The notes beneath the pieces were generated by a model. The model saw only the letters and a list, made by a program, of their open reading frames with translations. It ran no database searches and had not been told where the DNA came from. From NCBI GenBank assembly GCA_031263185.1, contig JAISGH010000075.1:1-34485 (forward strand): a DNA stretch of 34,485 nt. Direction: 5' to 3'. This DNA is from Prevotellaceae bacterium (GTDB taxonomy: Bacteria > Bacteroidota > Bacteroidia > Bacteroidales > UBA932). Positions 22,847 to 30,505 of the stretch are shown piece by piece; the stretch's first letter is position 1; each line of letters begins with the position of its first letter. Made by a program: the position numbers and the translations under genes.

Positions 22847-22854
22847 CAAAGATA
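22847..22854 (-). promoter_or_regulatory. -7 box of the LolD-type gene (decides the start)
   Basis: The minus strand reads TATCTTTG; an imperfect -33 ATTG lies 21 bases upstream. It falls between the ATG at 22903 and the GTG at 22822, which supports the GTG. Confidence 0.6.
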
Positions 22855-23002
22855 GCCATAATTGGCTTACAATCCCAATAAATTCTGTAAGACTTTGCTG
22901 CAACGCCGGGTGCGCGCTTTAGGAGTTTCCTGAAAGCTATTCGTCAGCCGCTTGTGATGATTAGCGGCGGCGGCAACAAGCAGCAATCCGCATACTCCAG
23001 CA

Positions 23003-23032
23003 TTTGCAGCCGGTAAAAAATAGCTATATTTG
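23003..23032 (+). promoter_or_regulatory. Promoter of the cupin gene (decides the start)
   Basis: TTTG (23003-23006), an 18-base spacer, then TATATTTG (23025-23032). An in-frame start codon at 23030 is inside the -7 box, so translation must begin at the ATG at 23060. Confidence 0.75.
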
Positions 23033-23059
23033 CCGAACAAATTTTTAGCTGATAGGATT

Positions 23060-23395
23060 ATGGAAAATTTCATTCCGGATAGACAAAATGGCTGGACGCA
23101 GACAGGCACAAATATGTGGCGTCAGGTGACGGGCTACAACGACCGGCTGATGATGGTAAAGGTAAAGTTTTTGCAGGGCGGCGTGGGCGCGGTGCACGAG
23201 CACCCTCACTCGCAGGCCAGCTACGTGGCAAGCGGCAGGTTCGAGGTGCAAATCAACGACGAAAAAAAGGTATTGGAGGCCGGCGACTGCTTTTTTGCCG
23301 CCCCCAACGTTCCGCACGGCGTGGTGTGCCTTGAGGATGGCGTGGTAGTCGACGTTTTTAGCCCCATGCGTCAGGACTTTGTTGCAAAAGCGTAA
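23060..23395 (+). CDS. Cupin-domain protein
   Basis: A 111-residue single cupin barrel. The metal-binding motifs are visible: 'GGVGAVHEHPHSQASYVASG' (G...HxHxx..Y...G with His residues and Gln in place of the usual Glu) and 'AGDCFFAAPNVPHGVVCLED' (G....P.N.PH). Such small cupins bind a metal and act as sensors, isomerases or sugar-binding proteins; substrate is unknown. Pectin-degradation-type cupins (KdgF-like) are of similar length. It is transcribed alone, convergent with the decarboxylase gene. Confidence 0.83.
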   Translation: MENFIPDRQNGWTQTGTNMWRQVTGYNDRLMMVKVKFLQGGVGAVHEHPHSQASYVASGRFEVQINDEKKVLEAGDCFFAAPNVPHGVVCLEDGVVVDVFSPMRQDFVAKA

Positions 23396-23406
23396 CGGCG
23401 GCAGCG

Positions 23407-25362
23407 CTACTTTGCTACGAAAACCATCCCGTTGTCGCAGCCGTGAATGGTGCGGCTGTCCTTCATTTGCTGCTCAATGTAGTTAATGTGCTCCTGCGTA
23501 ATGGTTTGCCCGGGCATGAGCACCGGTATTCCCGGCGGGTAGGGCGTTACAAAAAACGACGAAATTCGTCCGCAGGCCTCCTCTATTTTGATTTGCTCGC
23601 GCGGCTCAAAAAAGTAGGATAATCCTGCCGTTTGTACGCTGGGAATTTTTATGCTGCCAACGCTACGCCTGATTCTTTTGTCAAAGCGCTTGGACTCCCG
23701 CTCGAGCTCGCTCAGCGCAAAAAACAGCTCCCCCTCCTTGGCCGTTGAGGTGCCAATGGTGAACAAAAAAAGAATGGTGCCCTCCGGCGTTGTTTTTTCC
23801 ACCTCAAAACCCTTTTCCTGAAGGTATGCCTGTATTTCTTTCATCTCGCAGTCCAGCGCCGATACGTCGAGCAGCACCTTGAGCGGGTCGTTGCCGTAGG
23901 TGTAAGTTTTGAGATGCTTAAACTCCTTTTGAAAATCGCTAAACTCAATTACCTTTATTTTGGCGAGGCGCCTGCGCACGGCGTCGCGAAAGCGTTGCGC
24001 CTGCTCCAGCGCTTTGCCCAGCAGCTTAAAGCCTTCAATCTCCATCTGCATGGAGCATACGCCAAGCGAAGCAATAATTTGGTACTGGGGCGATGTGGAG
24101 GTGTAGAGGTGAAATATTTCGCGAAAGTAGTCCTCGTCAAAGTCGGGGTCGTTCACGTGAATGTACGAGCTCTGGCTAAACGCCGACAGCACCTTGTGGG
24201 CGCTGTGCGTTACGTAGTCGGCGCCCGAGCGAATGGCCGAGTACTCTCTGAAATACGGATGAAACGATGCATACCCAAACCACGCCTCATCGATGAACAC
24301 CTTGATGTGCGTACCCCGCAAGCGGTTGATGTTTTTCACCAGCTCCACCACGCGGCGAATCGGAATCAGGATACCGTCGTAAGTGCAGCCGGTGAGCACC
24401 ACCAGCTTCACGTCGGGATTTTTCTTTATGGCTTCCTCAATGTCCTTGATGGACGGAGGCGCAAAAATGCCGTATCTGGTCGAGTACTGGCTGTTGACGT
24501 AAATGGGTATAGCCTGCGACTGAATAAAGCCGTAATGCACCGATTTGTGGCAGTTACGGTCAACAATGGCCTTGTCGCCCGAGCGCAGCAGGGTTTGCAG
24601 GATAATTTTGTTGGAGTTGGACGAGCCGTTGGTTACAAAAAACGTTTTGCGCACGTTGAAGATACGCGCTGCCTTTGCCTCAGCCTGCCCCACGTAGCCG
24701 GTGGAGTCGAGCAGCGACCCCAGGTGCTCGACCGATGCCGAGAGGTCGCCCAAAAAGACGTTATCGCCAAAAAATTCGTAAAACGCATAGAGGTAGGGCG
24801 AATTTTTGAAGCTTCGCCCGCCGGCGTGTCCGGGCGTATGCCACGTGTAGTTTGCCTCCTCCACGTACTCTTTGTAGGCCGTCCAAAACGGGGTGCGGCG
24901 GCGCTCGTTGAACGTGTTGAGGATACGCTGAAGCTCGAGCTGGTGGTTGTTTACCAGCTCCTTTTTTTGGATAAAGTGAACATTCCCCAGGTTGGGGTTG
25001 TACAAGTCGTAGGTGTTTTGCTCCGATGTAATTATAAAAATGTGGATGTTGGAGCGGAGGGCAACAATTTTTTCCACAAAGTCCATAGAGCAGCACACTT
25101 CCCAGTTGATAACTACCGCCTGCACGTCGCCGTATTCGGCCTTGAGCTGCTTGCTGTTGCCGGGGGGCATGGCGCCACACTCAATGTACGCCAGCGCAGA
25201 TTCCTGCGAGATTGCTTTTACAAACTCAATGCACAGCGAGTTGCTTTTCTCAAGCGGGGTCTTCACCTTGTTGAAGTTTTCGTAAAGTATCTCCCCTGCG
25301 CTCTTGCTGCTTTCTACCAGCAAAATCTGGATGCGGCAGGTCGGATTGGTTTGCTTCGCCAT
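23407..25362 (-). CDS. Orn/Lys/Arg decarboxylase (PLP fold-type I)
   Basis: A 651-residue decarboxylase related to the inducible arginine/lysine/ornithine decarboxylases. Layout: N-terminal wing domain (about 10-155, response-regulator-like), PLP domain (about 165-490) with 'YTWHTPGHAGGRSFKNSP', 'FFVTNGSSNSNKIILQTLL', 'VDRNCHKSVHYG', 'VFIDEAWFGYASFHP' (Asp binding the PLP nitrogen), and the PLP-lysine motif 'THSAHKVLSAFSQ' with Lys390; C-terminal domain with 'FFVTPYPPGIPVLMPGQTIT'. Shorter than the about 710-755 residues of E. coli enzymes. Which amino acid is used cannot be decided from sequence; likely product is cadaverine, agmatine or putrescine. The nucleotidyltransferase gene lies 77 bases upstream; the two may be co-transcribed. 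Confidence 0.9.
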   Translation of the reverse strand: MAKQTNPTCRIQILLVESSKSAGEILYENFNKVKTPLEKSNSLCIEFVKAISQESALAYIECGAMPPGNSKQLKAEYGDVQAVVINWEVCCSMDFVEKIVALRSNIHIFIITSEQNTYDLYNPNLGNVHFIQKKELVNNHQLELQRILNTFNERRRTPFWTAYKEYVEEANYTWHTPGHAGGRSFKNSPYLYAFYEFFGDNVFLGDLSASVEHLGSLLDSTGYVGQAEAKAARIFNVRKTFFVTNGSSNSNKIILQTLLRSGDKAIVDRNCHKSVHYGFIQSQAIPIYVNSQYSTRYGIFAPPSIKDIEEAIKKNPDVKLVVLTGCTYDGILIPIRRVVELVKNINRLRGTHIKVFIDEAWFGYASFHPYFREYSAIRSGADYVTHSAHKVLSAFSQSSYIHVNDPDFDEDYFREIFHLYTSTSPQYQIIASLGVCSMQMEIEGFKLLGKALEQAQRFRDAVRRRLAKIKVIEFSDFQKEFKHLKTYTYGNDPLKVLLDVSALDCEMKEIQAYLQEKGFEVEKTTPEGTILFLFTIGTSTAKEGELFFALSELERESKRFDKRIRRSVGSIKIPSVQTAGLSYFFEPREQIKIEEACGRISSFFVTPYPPGIPVLMPGQTITQEHINYIEQQMKDSRTIHGCDNGMVFVAK

Positions 25363-25439
25363 ACTCTGTTCGTCAAAAATGCTTTATCAGACAATAAAAA
25401 ACTTGCGCCGAGCCGCTCCGTCAGCGCTCCCGCTGCCGG

Positions 25440-26345
25440 CTACTTCCACAACTTTTCGGGGTAAACTCCTTTGTGCACTAATTCGTTGAGCTTCATGATG
25501 ACGGTAGGCTTATCTTCGGCGTAGGTAACGCCAAACCATTTGGCCGGCGTATCCAGCACCTTCACCTTTGCCTTGCCGCTCTGTATGAGCTTGTCGATAA
25601 TGTAGGGAATGAAGTACTCGGACTTGAGGTTTTGTCCGCTTTGCTGCAAAAATTCTTTAAAGTAGCACTCCGAATATTCGAAATACTCCGGCGTAAAGCC
25701 CCACATATTCATGGATACCGGCGAATTGTTGCTCAGCTTTTTGAGAATACCGTTTTCGTCCTTGTAGGCTGGCTTTCCGCCTACGCACTCAATATGTGTA
25801 CGCTCTACCACCGACACCAAAAATCCGTTGCCGTCCTTTTCGCAAATGCCGCGCGATACAGCCCCCGATTCGGACAGCGTATTGCTCAAGCGGTACCCCA
25901 CCATGGCGTAAAGATTTTTTTCGCTGGCCACCTCGCCTAAGAAGCGGGCTATAATCTCGAACGACTCTTTGCCGTAAAAATCATCGGCGTTGATGACGGC
26001 AAAAGGCTCGCGAACAGCGTCAGCGCCCATCATCACAGCGTGGTTGGTGCCCCACGGCTTGGTGCGCTCAGGGTTGTAAACGCTTCCCTGCGGCACCTTG
26101 TCTATAGATTGGAACACGAATTCGACATCAATTGCATCGCCAAACCGAGTTGAGAAAACATCACGAAATGCCTGCTCAAAATCTTTGCGGATGACAAAGA
26201 CTACCTTCCCAAATCCGGCGCGTACGGCGTCAAAAATGGAGTAATCCATAATGGTTTCACCACTGGGGCCAACAGTATCCATCTGTTTGAGGCCACCGTA
26301 GCGGCTGCCCATGCCAGCAGCAAGTACAAGAAGCGTTGGTTTCAT
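25440..26345 (-). CDS. Sugar-phosphate nucleotidyltransferase
   Basis: A 301-residue GT-A-like nucleotidyltransferase. The N-terminal 'LLVLAAGMGSRYGGLKQMD' is the nucleotide-binding signature; 'KPWGTNHAVMMGAD' and 'FAVINADDFYGKESFE' hold the metal-binding Asp pair; 'VVERTHIEC' and 'SMNMWGFTPEYFEY' are typical of a Bacteroidota group annotated as nucleotidyltransferases. The C-terminus has 'VKVLDTPAKWFGVTYAEDKP', where some relatives bind choline or sugar phosphates. It activates a sugar 1-phosphate (or similar) for glycan assembly; exact substrate unknown. Promoter at 26483-26513 with a leader of about 130 bases. Confidence 0.85.
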   Translation of the reverse strand: MKPTLLVLAAGMGSRYGGLKQMDTVGPSGETIMDYSIFDAVRAGFGKVVFVIRKDFEQAFRDVFSTRFGDAIDVEFVFQSIDKVPQGSVYNPERTKPWGTNHAVMMGADAVREPFAVINADDFYGKESFEIIARFLGEVASEKNLYAMVGYRLSNTLSESGAVSRGICEKDGNGFLVSVVERTHIECVGGKPAYKDENGILKKLSNNSPVSMNMWGFTPEYFEYSECYFKEFLQQSGQNLKSEYFIPYIIDKLIQSGKAKVKVLDTPAKWFGVTYAEDKPTVIMKLNELVHKGVYPEKLWK

Positions 26346-26482
26346 ATAATTATTTAAGGTTAAACGTTCTACTTACCCATTAAGAAGCAACTGTGCTTAT
26401 CTCTCTCGCGCGCTAAAGCAGGTGCGCACCCGCACAAGTGAATTACTAGAAAAAAACTTTACGTAAGCCATAAAGCAAGCAA

Positions 26483-26513
26483 CAAAGGTAGCAAAAAATT
26501 ACAGAATCGCAAG
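26483..26513 (-). promoter_or_regulatory. Nucleotidyltransferase gene promoter
   Basis: The minus strand reads CTTG (26513-26510), a 19-base spacer, then TACCTTTG (26490-26483). The long leader (26346-26476) shows no recognisable riboswitch. Confidence 0.7.
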
Positions 26514-26530
26514 AGGTACCCTCAATGCCT

Positions 26531-26590
26531 TTATGCACCTGTTTTCGGCTTACTTACCGGCTGCGCCGAAAGCTTAACGGGGTTAAGCGG
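26531..26590 (-). pseudogene. 3' remnant of a third DUF5723 gene
   Basis: The minus frame reads PLNPVKLSAQPVSKPKTGA and stop. It matches the tail of the intact DUF5723 gene B (PLNALTPSSAQPVSKQPLNP), including a 21-base identical DNA stretch (26549-26569 = 27875-27895). A stop lies just upstream in frame, so only about 20 codons remain. Suggests a further copy of the lipoprotein/DUF5723 module once stood here. Confidence 0.6.
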
Positions 26591-26670
26591 TGCCTCAAAA
26601 ATTCATTATTTTCCCTCCAGCGTTATATCGCGTTTGGAGAGACGCTACATGCACGATATAATTTTGCTTT

Positions 26671-27753
26671 TCAATACCTTGCCTGAGTAGTATCAACATC
26701 CTGCGGCTTTATTGTGAGTTCGACCCCTAACACTCCGCCTTTTTTCTCACATAAATAGTTTTGTTTTACTATTTTACTATAAATATACTTTGCAAAGGGT
26801 AGCTTTGTTATAAGGTAGCGTAGCTTTCGAGATAATTTTTTTGCCCTGTTTTGTGCCGTTTCTCTTATTGTTTCTCTTGTTATTTCTCCATTTTTGTCAA
26901 AAATATGGTTTACTGCTTGGCTACTTCTTGGCGTTTTTACATTTTTAACAAATTTGGGCTTTCTCTTGTAATAATTGCTAAAATCAACAAATCGAATATC
27001 CGCGTTTAAGCTACCTGCTATGTACTTCATTGATGCTTCGCTAAACCACCAAAGATGTACAGGCGGCGAGGCGGTTGCCCAAACAATGCTTTTGTCATAA
27101 ATCGTTTTATTGGGAGCCGTTAAGAGGATTTTACCCCCCCCCATTATTTTATTGCTAATCAATAACATAGCACATTTTAGGAATTTTATAGGATTTTCAA
27201 TATGCTCAATCACCTCTGTAAGAATAACTACATCATACGCTCCCTGATGCTGCACAGCATATTCCATAATATCAGCGCAAATGTAGTGGTGGCCAAAATT
27301 TTTGGTCGCTTCATCAATGGCATTTTGCGAAATGTCTAACCCTACTGCGCAGTAACCATCCTGCACCAGTGAATAAGTCAAATAGCCCAACCCACACCCA
27401 ATTTCAATAATTTTCAATGTTTTTTTGGGACTTGGGATTTGCTCAAGAGTCTGCTTTACTCCCCAATACATTTCTTCACTTTCCGAAAGGTACTGTAATG
27501 GATTTTTATGGGCTTTAACAACGTTTGCATATTTTACATAGCGATTATATCCGGGTAACTTGTCGGCATGTTTATAAATGAGCTCATAAACATGCTGCGT
27601 ATCGACGACTCTTGGGTAAGAAAATGAAGTATCACAGGAAGCGCAGTAGTATATGCCAAAATGTTCCGGTTCTTGATATCCGGGGAAGCTTGCTTCGCGC
27701 AGCGCTGCATTCTTGCCGCATAGTAAACAATCCATATTCTTGTCAATTTTCAT
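26671..27753 (-). CDS. Class I SAM-dependent methyltransferase with N-terminal zinc ribbon
   Basis: A 360-residue protein. The N-terminus has two Cys pairs (C9-x2-C12, C37-x2-C40) forming a likely zinc ribbon. A Rossmann methyltransferase domain follows (about 100-245): 'LKIIEIGCGLGYLTYSLVQD' (motif I), 'AVGLDISQNAIDEA', 'YDVVILTEVIEHIENPIKFL', 'GKILLTAPN'. The C-terminal about 110 residues are basic and end with 'GGVLGVELTIKPQD'. Zinc-ribbon methyltransferases of this layout usually act on sugars or polyketide-like substrates in surface-glycan clusters; the true substrate is unknown. AT-rich compared with the flanking genes. It interrupts the run between the DUF5723 modules and the third-copy remnant. 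Confidence 0.83.
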   Translation of the reverse strand: MKIDKNMDCLLCGKNAALREASFPGYQEPEHFGIYYCASCDTSFSYPRVVDTQHVYELIYKHADKLPGYNRYVKYANVVKAHKNPLQYLSESEEMYWGVKQTLEQIPSPKKTLKIIEIGCGLGYLTYSLVQDGYCAVGLDISQNAIDEATKNFGHHYICADIMEYAVQHQGAYDVVILTEVIEHIENPIKFLKCAMLLISNKIMGGGKILLTAPNKTIYDKSIVWATASPPVHLWWFSEASMKYIAGSLNADIRFVDFSNYYKRKPKFVKNVKTPRSSQAVNHIFDKNGEITRETIRETAQNRAKKLSRKLRYLITKLPFAKYIYSKIVKQNYLCEKKGGVLGVELTIKPQDVDTTQARY

Positions 27754-27808
27754 AAATTATTTCTTTTTTTTAATTTTCGCATAAATAGAATACAACTATT
27801 TTTTTCAA

Positions 27809-29350
27809 TCACTTCTGCTTTCTCTCCGCCGGTTGGGCGCTTCCGCCGTTATTCTTGACGGGGTTGAGCGGCTGCTTACTTACCGGCTGCGCCGACGATG
27901 GCGTTAGCGCGTTAAGCGGAAGCTTTGAGCCTGTTGTTTTGTATGTATTGAACAGCGGGTTTATGATGTTGAGCAGCGACCATGTTTTCTTTTTATCGCC
28001 GGTTGGCTTTGGGCCTCCCACCAGCAAGTTCACCCCAGCCCGGAGGTTAAACTTTTGCGCTGTTTGGTAGTTGGCGGCAAGTATATTATCGCAAATGATG
28101 TGCAGCTGCATGTCGCGCCGCCCAAAGAGTAGCCCCAGCCCGAGGTTGTGGCTGTGGCCGTAGCTGTACGAAAGGCTTCCGTTAATGGGGTATTTTCTGG
28201 TATTTAGCGACAGCGCAAGCAGGGGGTAGGTGTTGTAGCGGCCAACGGTAATGGCAGCCAGCGCGCCGGCAACGATGTGCTCGTTCAGCGAGTATGAAAC
28301 GCCGATGGACATGGTGGGCGACGTCCACTGCAAAGCCTTCCTGCTGCTGCCGGTAAACAGCTCCGACTTTAGCGAGTCCACAATGCCGATTAAGTTGTGC
28401 GTATCGCCGGTACTCTGCACGCCGCTAAAAGTCTGAACAAAGTTGCCTCTTTGCAGCGCCACGTGCTTGCTGTCCCACGTGATACCTCCAAAGTTGACAA
28501 TGCTTCCGGACACGGTGAATTGTTCGAACTTGATGTCAAAACCCGCGTCAATTCCCCACCCTTTGCCCGAAAAACCATCGTACTTGTAGGAGCCTGCGTT
28601 AATGGTGTCGTAAGAAAATACTCCTTCGGAGGGTATATTGGACGGGATGCCGGCAATGTTTGCTTCGGGGGTTAGCCCCACGGTTGAGGTCCAGCTGTAG
28701 GGGTCGGTGTACATAAAGGCGGCATTTCCAAAATTCATATCAACAGACGCTACTCCCATCAGCCGCTTTACTTTGCCGCCAACGGTAACTTTATCGCGCA
28801 CCACTTCTTTGGAAACGCCGAGCGCAATCTCTGCGTAGGATGCCAGGTACGCTCCCAAGCCGCCCAGGGACATTGCTTGCCCCATGTAGGGAGCGTTTCC
28901 GCGCCATGCCAGCTTGACAAGGTCTCCGGGAACGCCCGCCTCAAATCGCGTTTTTTCGGCAATATCAAGCGTAAAGTACATGCCGCCTATAAACGCGCCT
29001 ACGTTAAGCACGTTAACGTCTAAGTTGGCGTACCCGCTCTCCCGAAAGGAGGCGTTTTCTGCCGTTCGGGTCAACCGCGGGGAGTTGCTTAAAAGGTTGC
29101 CGACGTTCATGCCGCCGAGCGTTATACCTCCGTCAACGTATATGGAGGATAGCATGGGGAACCCGACGTAAACGCTCCCTGCTTCGGGCTGAAAAGCGGG
29201 GTTGAGCATATTCACCGCCGGCAGGTCGCGCATGAAGTACATCGTCGCGTTGTGCTGCGCCTGCGCTCTGCTGCGAGGCAACAGAGCGGCTGCAAGCGTT
29301 AACCCTGCAAAAACAGCATTTTTTACTATTTGACGATATTCAACGTTCAA
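27809..29350 (-). CDS. DUF5723-family outer-membrane protein B
   Basis: A 513-residue exported protein, probably an outer-membrane beta-barrel. Signal peptide ends near 'RSRAQAQ'. Then 'TMYFMRDLPAVNMLNPAFQP', 'GSVYVGFPMLSSIYVDGGIT' and repeated alternating strands ('LSYSYGHSHNLGLGLLFGRR', 'AQKFNLRAGVNLLVGG'). It ends in a Ser/Pro/Lys-rich tail. Paralog of the protein at 30506-32251. No ATG is in frame before residue 37; the start appears to be the TTG at 29350, after a run of nine A's, so a slippage-prone leader or alternative start is possible. Second member of pair B (lipoprotein at 29556). Function unknown. Confidence 0.8.
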   Translation of the reverse strand: MNVEYRQIVKNAVFAGLTLAAALLPRSRAQAQHNATMYFMRDLPAVNMLNPAFQPEAGSVYVGFPMLSSIYVDGGITLGGMNVGNLLSNSPRLTRTAENASFRESGYANLDVNVLNVGAFIGGMYFTLDIAEKTRFEAGVPGDLVKLAWRGNAPYMGQAMSLGGLGAYLASYAEIALGVSKEVVRDKVTVGGKVKRLMGVASVDMNFGNAAFMYTDPYSWTSTVGLTPEANIAGIPSNIPSEGVFSYDTINAGSYKYDGFSGKGWGIDAGFDIKFEQFTVSGSIVNFGGITWDSKHVALQRGNFVQTFSGVQSTGDTHNLIGIVDSLKSELFTGSSRKALQWTSPTMSIGVSYSLNEHIVAGALAAITVGRYNTYPLLALSLNTRKYPINGSLSYSYGHSHNLGLGLLFGRRDMQLHIICDNILAANYQTAQKFNLRAGVNLLVGGPKPTGDKKKTWSLLNIINPLFNTYKTTGSKLPLNALTPSSAQPVSKQPLNPVKNNGGSAQPAERKQK

Positions 29351-29408
29351 GATTATTTTTCTTTTTTTTTGTGTATAACTTCCAAAGTCAAAAATTACAC
29401 AGCAATAA

Positions 29409-29525
29409 TCAATGTTTTAAATTATGTGATATTTTAGGTACATCTAAATTGTAAATATTATAAGCGAATGGCCCATACTGCTCGTCTATAAAGGTATCAA
29501 GCGTTGTTACGTTTTTTTTGTTCAT
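29409..29525 (-). pseudogene. N-terminal remnant of a HigA-like XRE antitoxin
   Basis: The minus strand has MNKKNVTTLDTFIDEQYG then 20 unrelated residues and a stop. From memory this opening matches HigA-type antitoxins (TLD.FID..YG..GT..R..FE.G). The helix-turn-helix part and the toxin gene are absent. It sits in the gap between lipoprotein B and DUF5723 protein B. Confidence 0.45.
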
Positions 29526-29555
29526 ATTCGTTCTTTATTTTAAGTGCTTTTGCTA

Positions 29556-30467
29556 TCACTCCACGGCGTCGCCAAAAGTTGCTTTCAGCATAAGGCCTAT
29601 GGATACGTTTACCTTCAGGTTGTGCAAGTCCTTCACCTGATTGAGCGTTAGCCCCAACGCAGGGGAAAAAATGCGGGTGGTAAAGCCGCCTATTGATGAG
29701 ATGAGCAGCTTCGCTTCCTGCCCGCCGTAGTCATGAACGATGCGTACTTTATTCTCTGCTTTTTGGGGAAAGGGCATTTCGATGCCATTTTTACCATCTG
29801 CATACAGCATGCTGTCAATAACAGCGCTGTCAACATTGTACATATCTGCTTGTAGCTTTGCGTTTACCTGCAGCTTGCTACTCGCAAGTACTTGTATTTT
29901 TATCCACTGTATTTGATTAATCTCGTCAAAATTGGCTGCTTGCTTTATATCTATGCTCATTGAACCTTTGAAGTCGATGTACCGGCCGGCAAGCAGGGAG
30001 TCGATTTCTGCCCTGAAAGAGGTATCCCGCCCCTTTACTTCGTCCATAATTTCGTAGGCAAAGCGATTAATAGCAAAAAACTGTCCGTTGCTACGAAAGC
30101 TATCCATCAGCGCATTCAGCAAGCTCAACGGGTCTGTGTGTCCGCTATCCCATCTATCAATAAGAATCATAAAGTTACCTATTTGGCTACGGATTTCCGC
30201 CGACAAGCTCTCTTCTACCGAGCGATCCATCGAATCCTGCAGCACGATAATGGCTCTGGCCAGCGAGTTTTTTTGCAGAGCAGACGGTATCCGCTCAAAG
30301 AGATTCTTTGTAAGAGTATCTATTCCCAAATATTGAGAAATATCCACATCAAACAAAGCCAACGATAGCGCCATCTCCGGCTCCCACTTCTTCTCGTCGT
30401 TGTTGGAGCAGGCAGCAAATATGCAGCATAAAAGAGCTGCGCAAACATTCAGCCTGATAAAGTACAT
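29556..30467 (-). CDS. Lipoprotein B, partner of DUF5723 protein B
   Basis: A 303-residue lipoprotein: signal 'ALLCCIFAAC' with lipidated Cys20, followed by 'SNNDEKKWEPEMALSLALFD'. This opening matches that of lipoprotein A at 32281-33366 ('CQNDDNWKPTWALPLV'), so the two are paralogs. The middle (about 60-150) is helical and charged; the C-terminal half is predicted beta-rich ('SMSIDIKQAANFDEINQIQW', 'GGQEAKLLISSIGGFTTRIF'). Function unknown. Inferred to be periplasmic/outer-membrane-anchored and to work with the DUF5723 barrel encoded next, as in pair A. Confidence 0.7.
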   Translation of the reverse strand: MYFIRLNVCAALLCCIFAACSNNDEKKWEPEMALSLALFDVDISQYLGIDTLTKNLFERIPSALQKNSLARAIIVLQDSMDRSVEESLSAEIRSQIGNFMILIDRWDSGHTDPLSLLNALMDSFRSNGQFFAINRFAYEIMDEVKGRDTSFRAEIDSLLAGRYIDFKGSMSIDIKQAANFDEINQIQWIKIQVLASSKLQVNAKLQADMYNVDSAVIDSMLYADGKNGIEMPFPQKAENKVRIVHDYGGQEAKLLISSIGGFTTRIFSPALGLTLNQVKDLHNLKVNVSIGLMLKATFGDAVE

Positions 30468-30477
30468 AATTATTAAA

Positions 30478-30497
30478 TTTTACACCTTACACCTTAC
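30478..30497. repeat. Short tandem repeat ACACCTTAC
   Basis: Two to three copies of ACACCTT between lipoprotein gene B and DUF5723 gene A. Minor simple repeat. Confidence 0.4.
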
Positions 30498-30505
30498 AAA
30501 AGCAG

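Noticed and set aside
26346-26482. Riboswitch in the 130-base leader of the nucleotidyltransferase gene
   Set aside because: I could not find a conserved riboswitch core or terminator/antiterminator pair; only weak stems around GTGCGCAC are visible.
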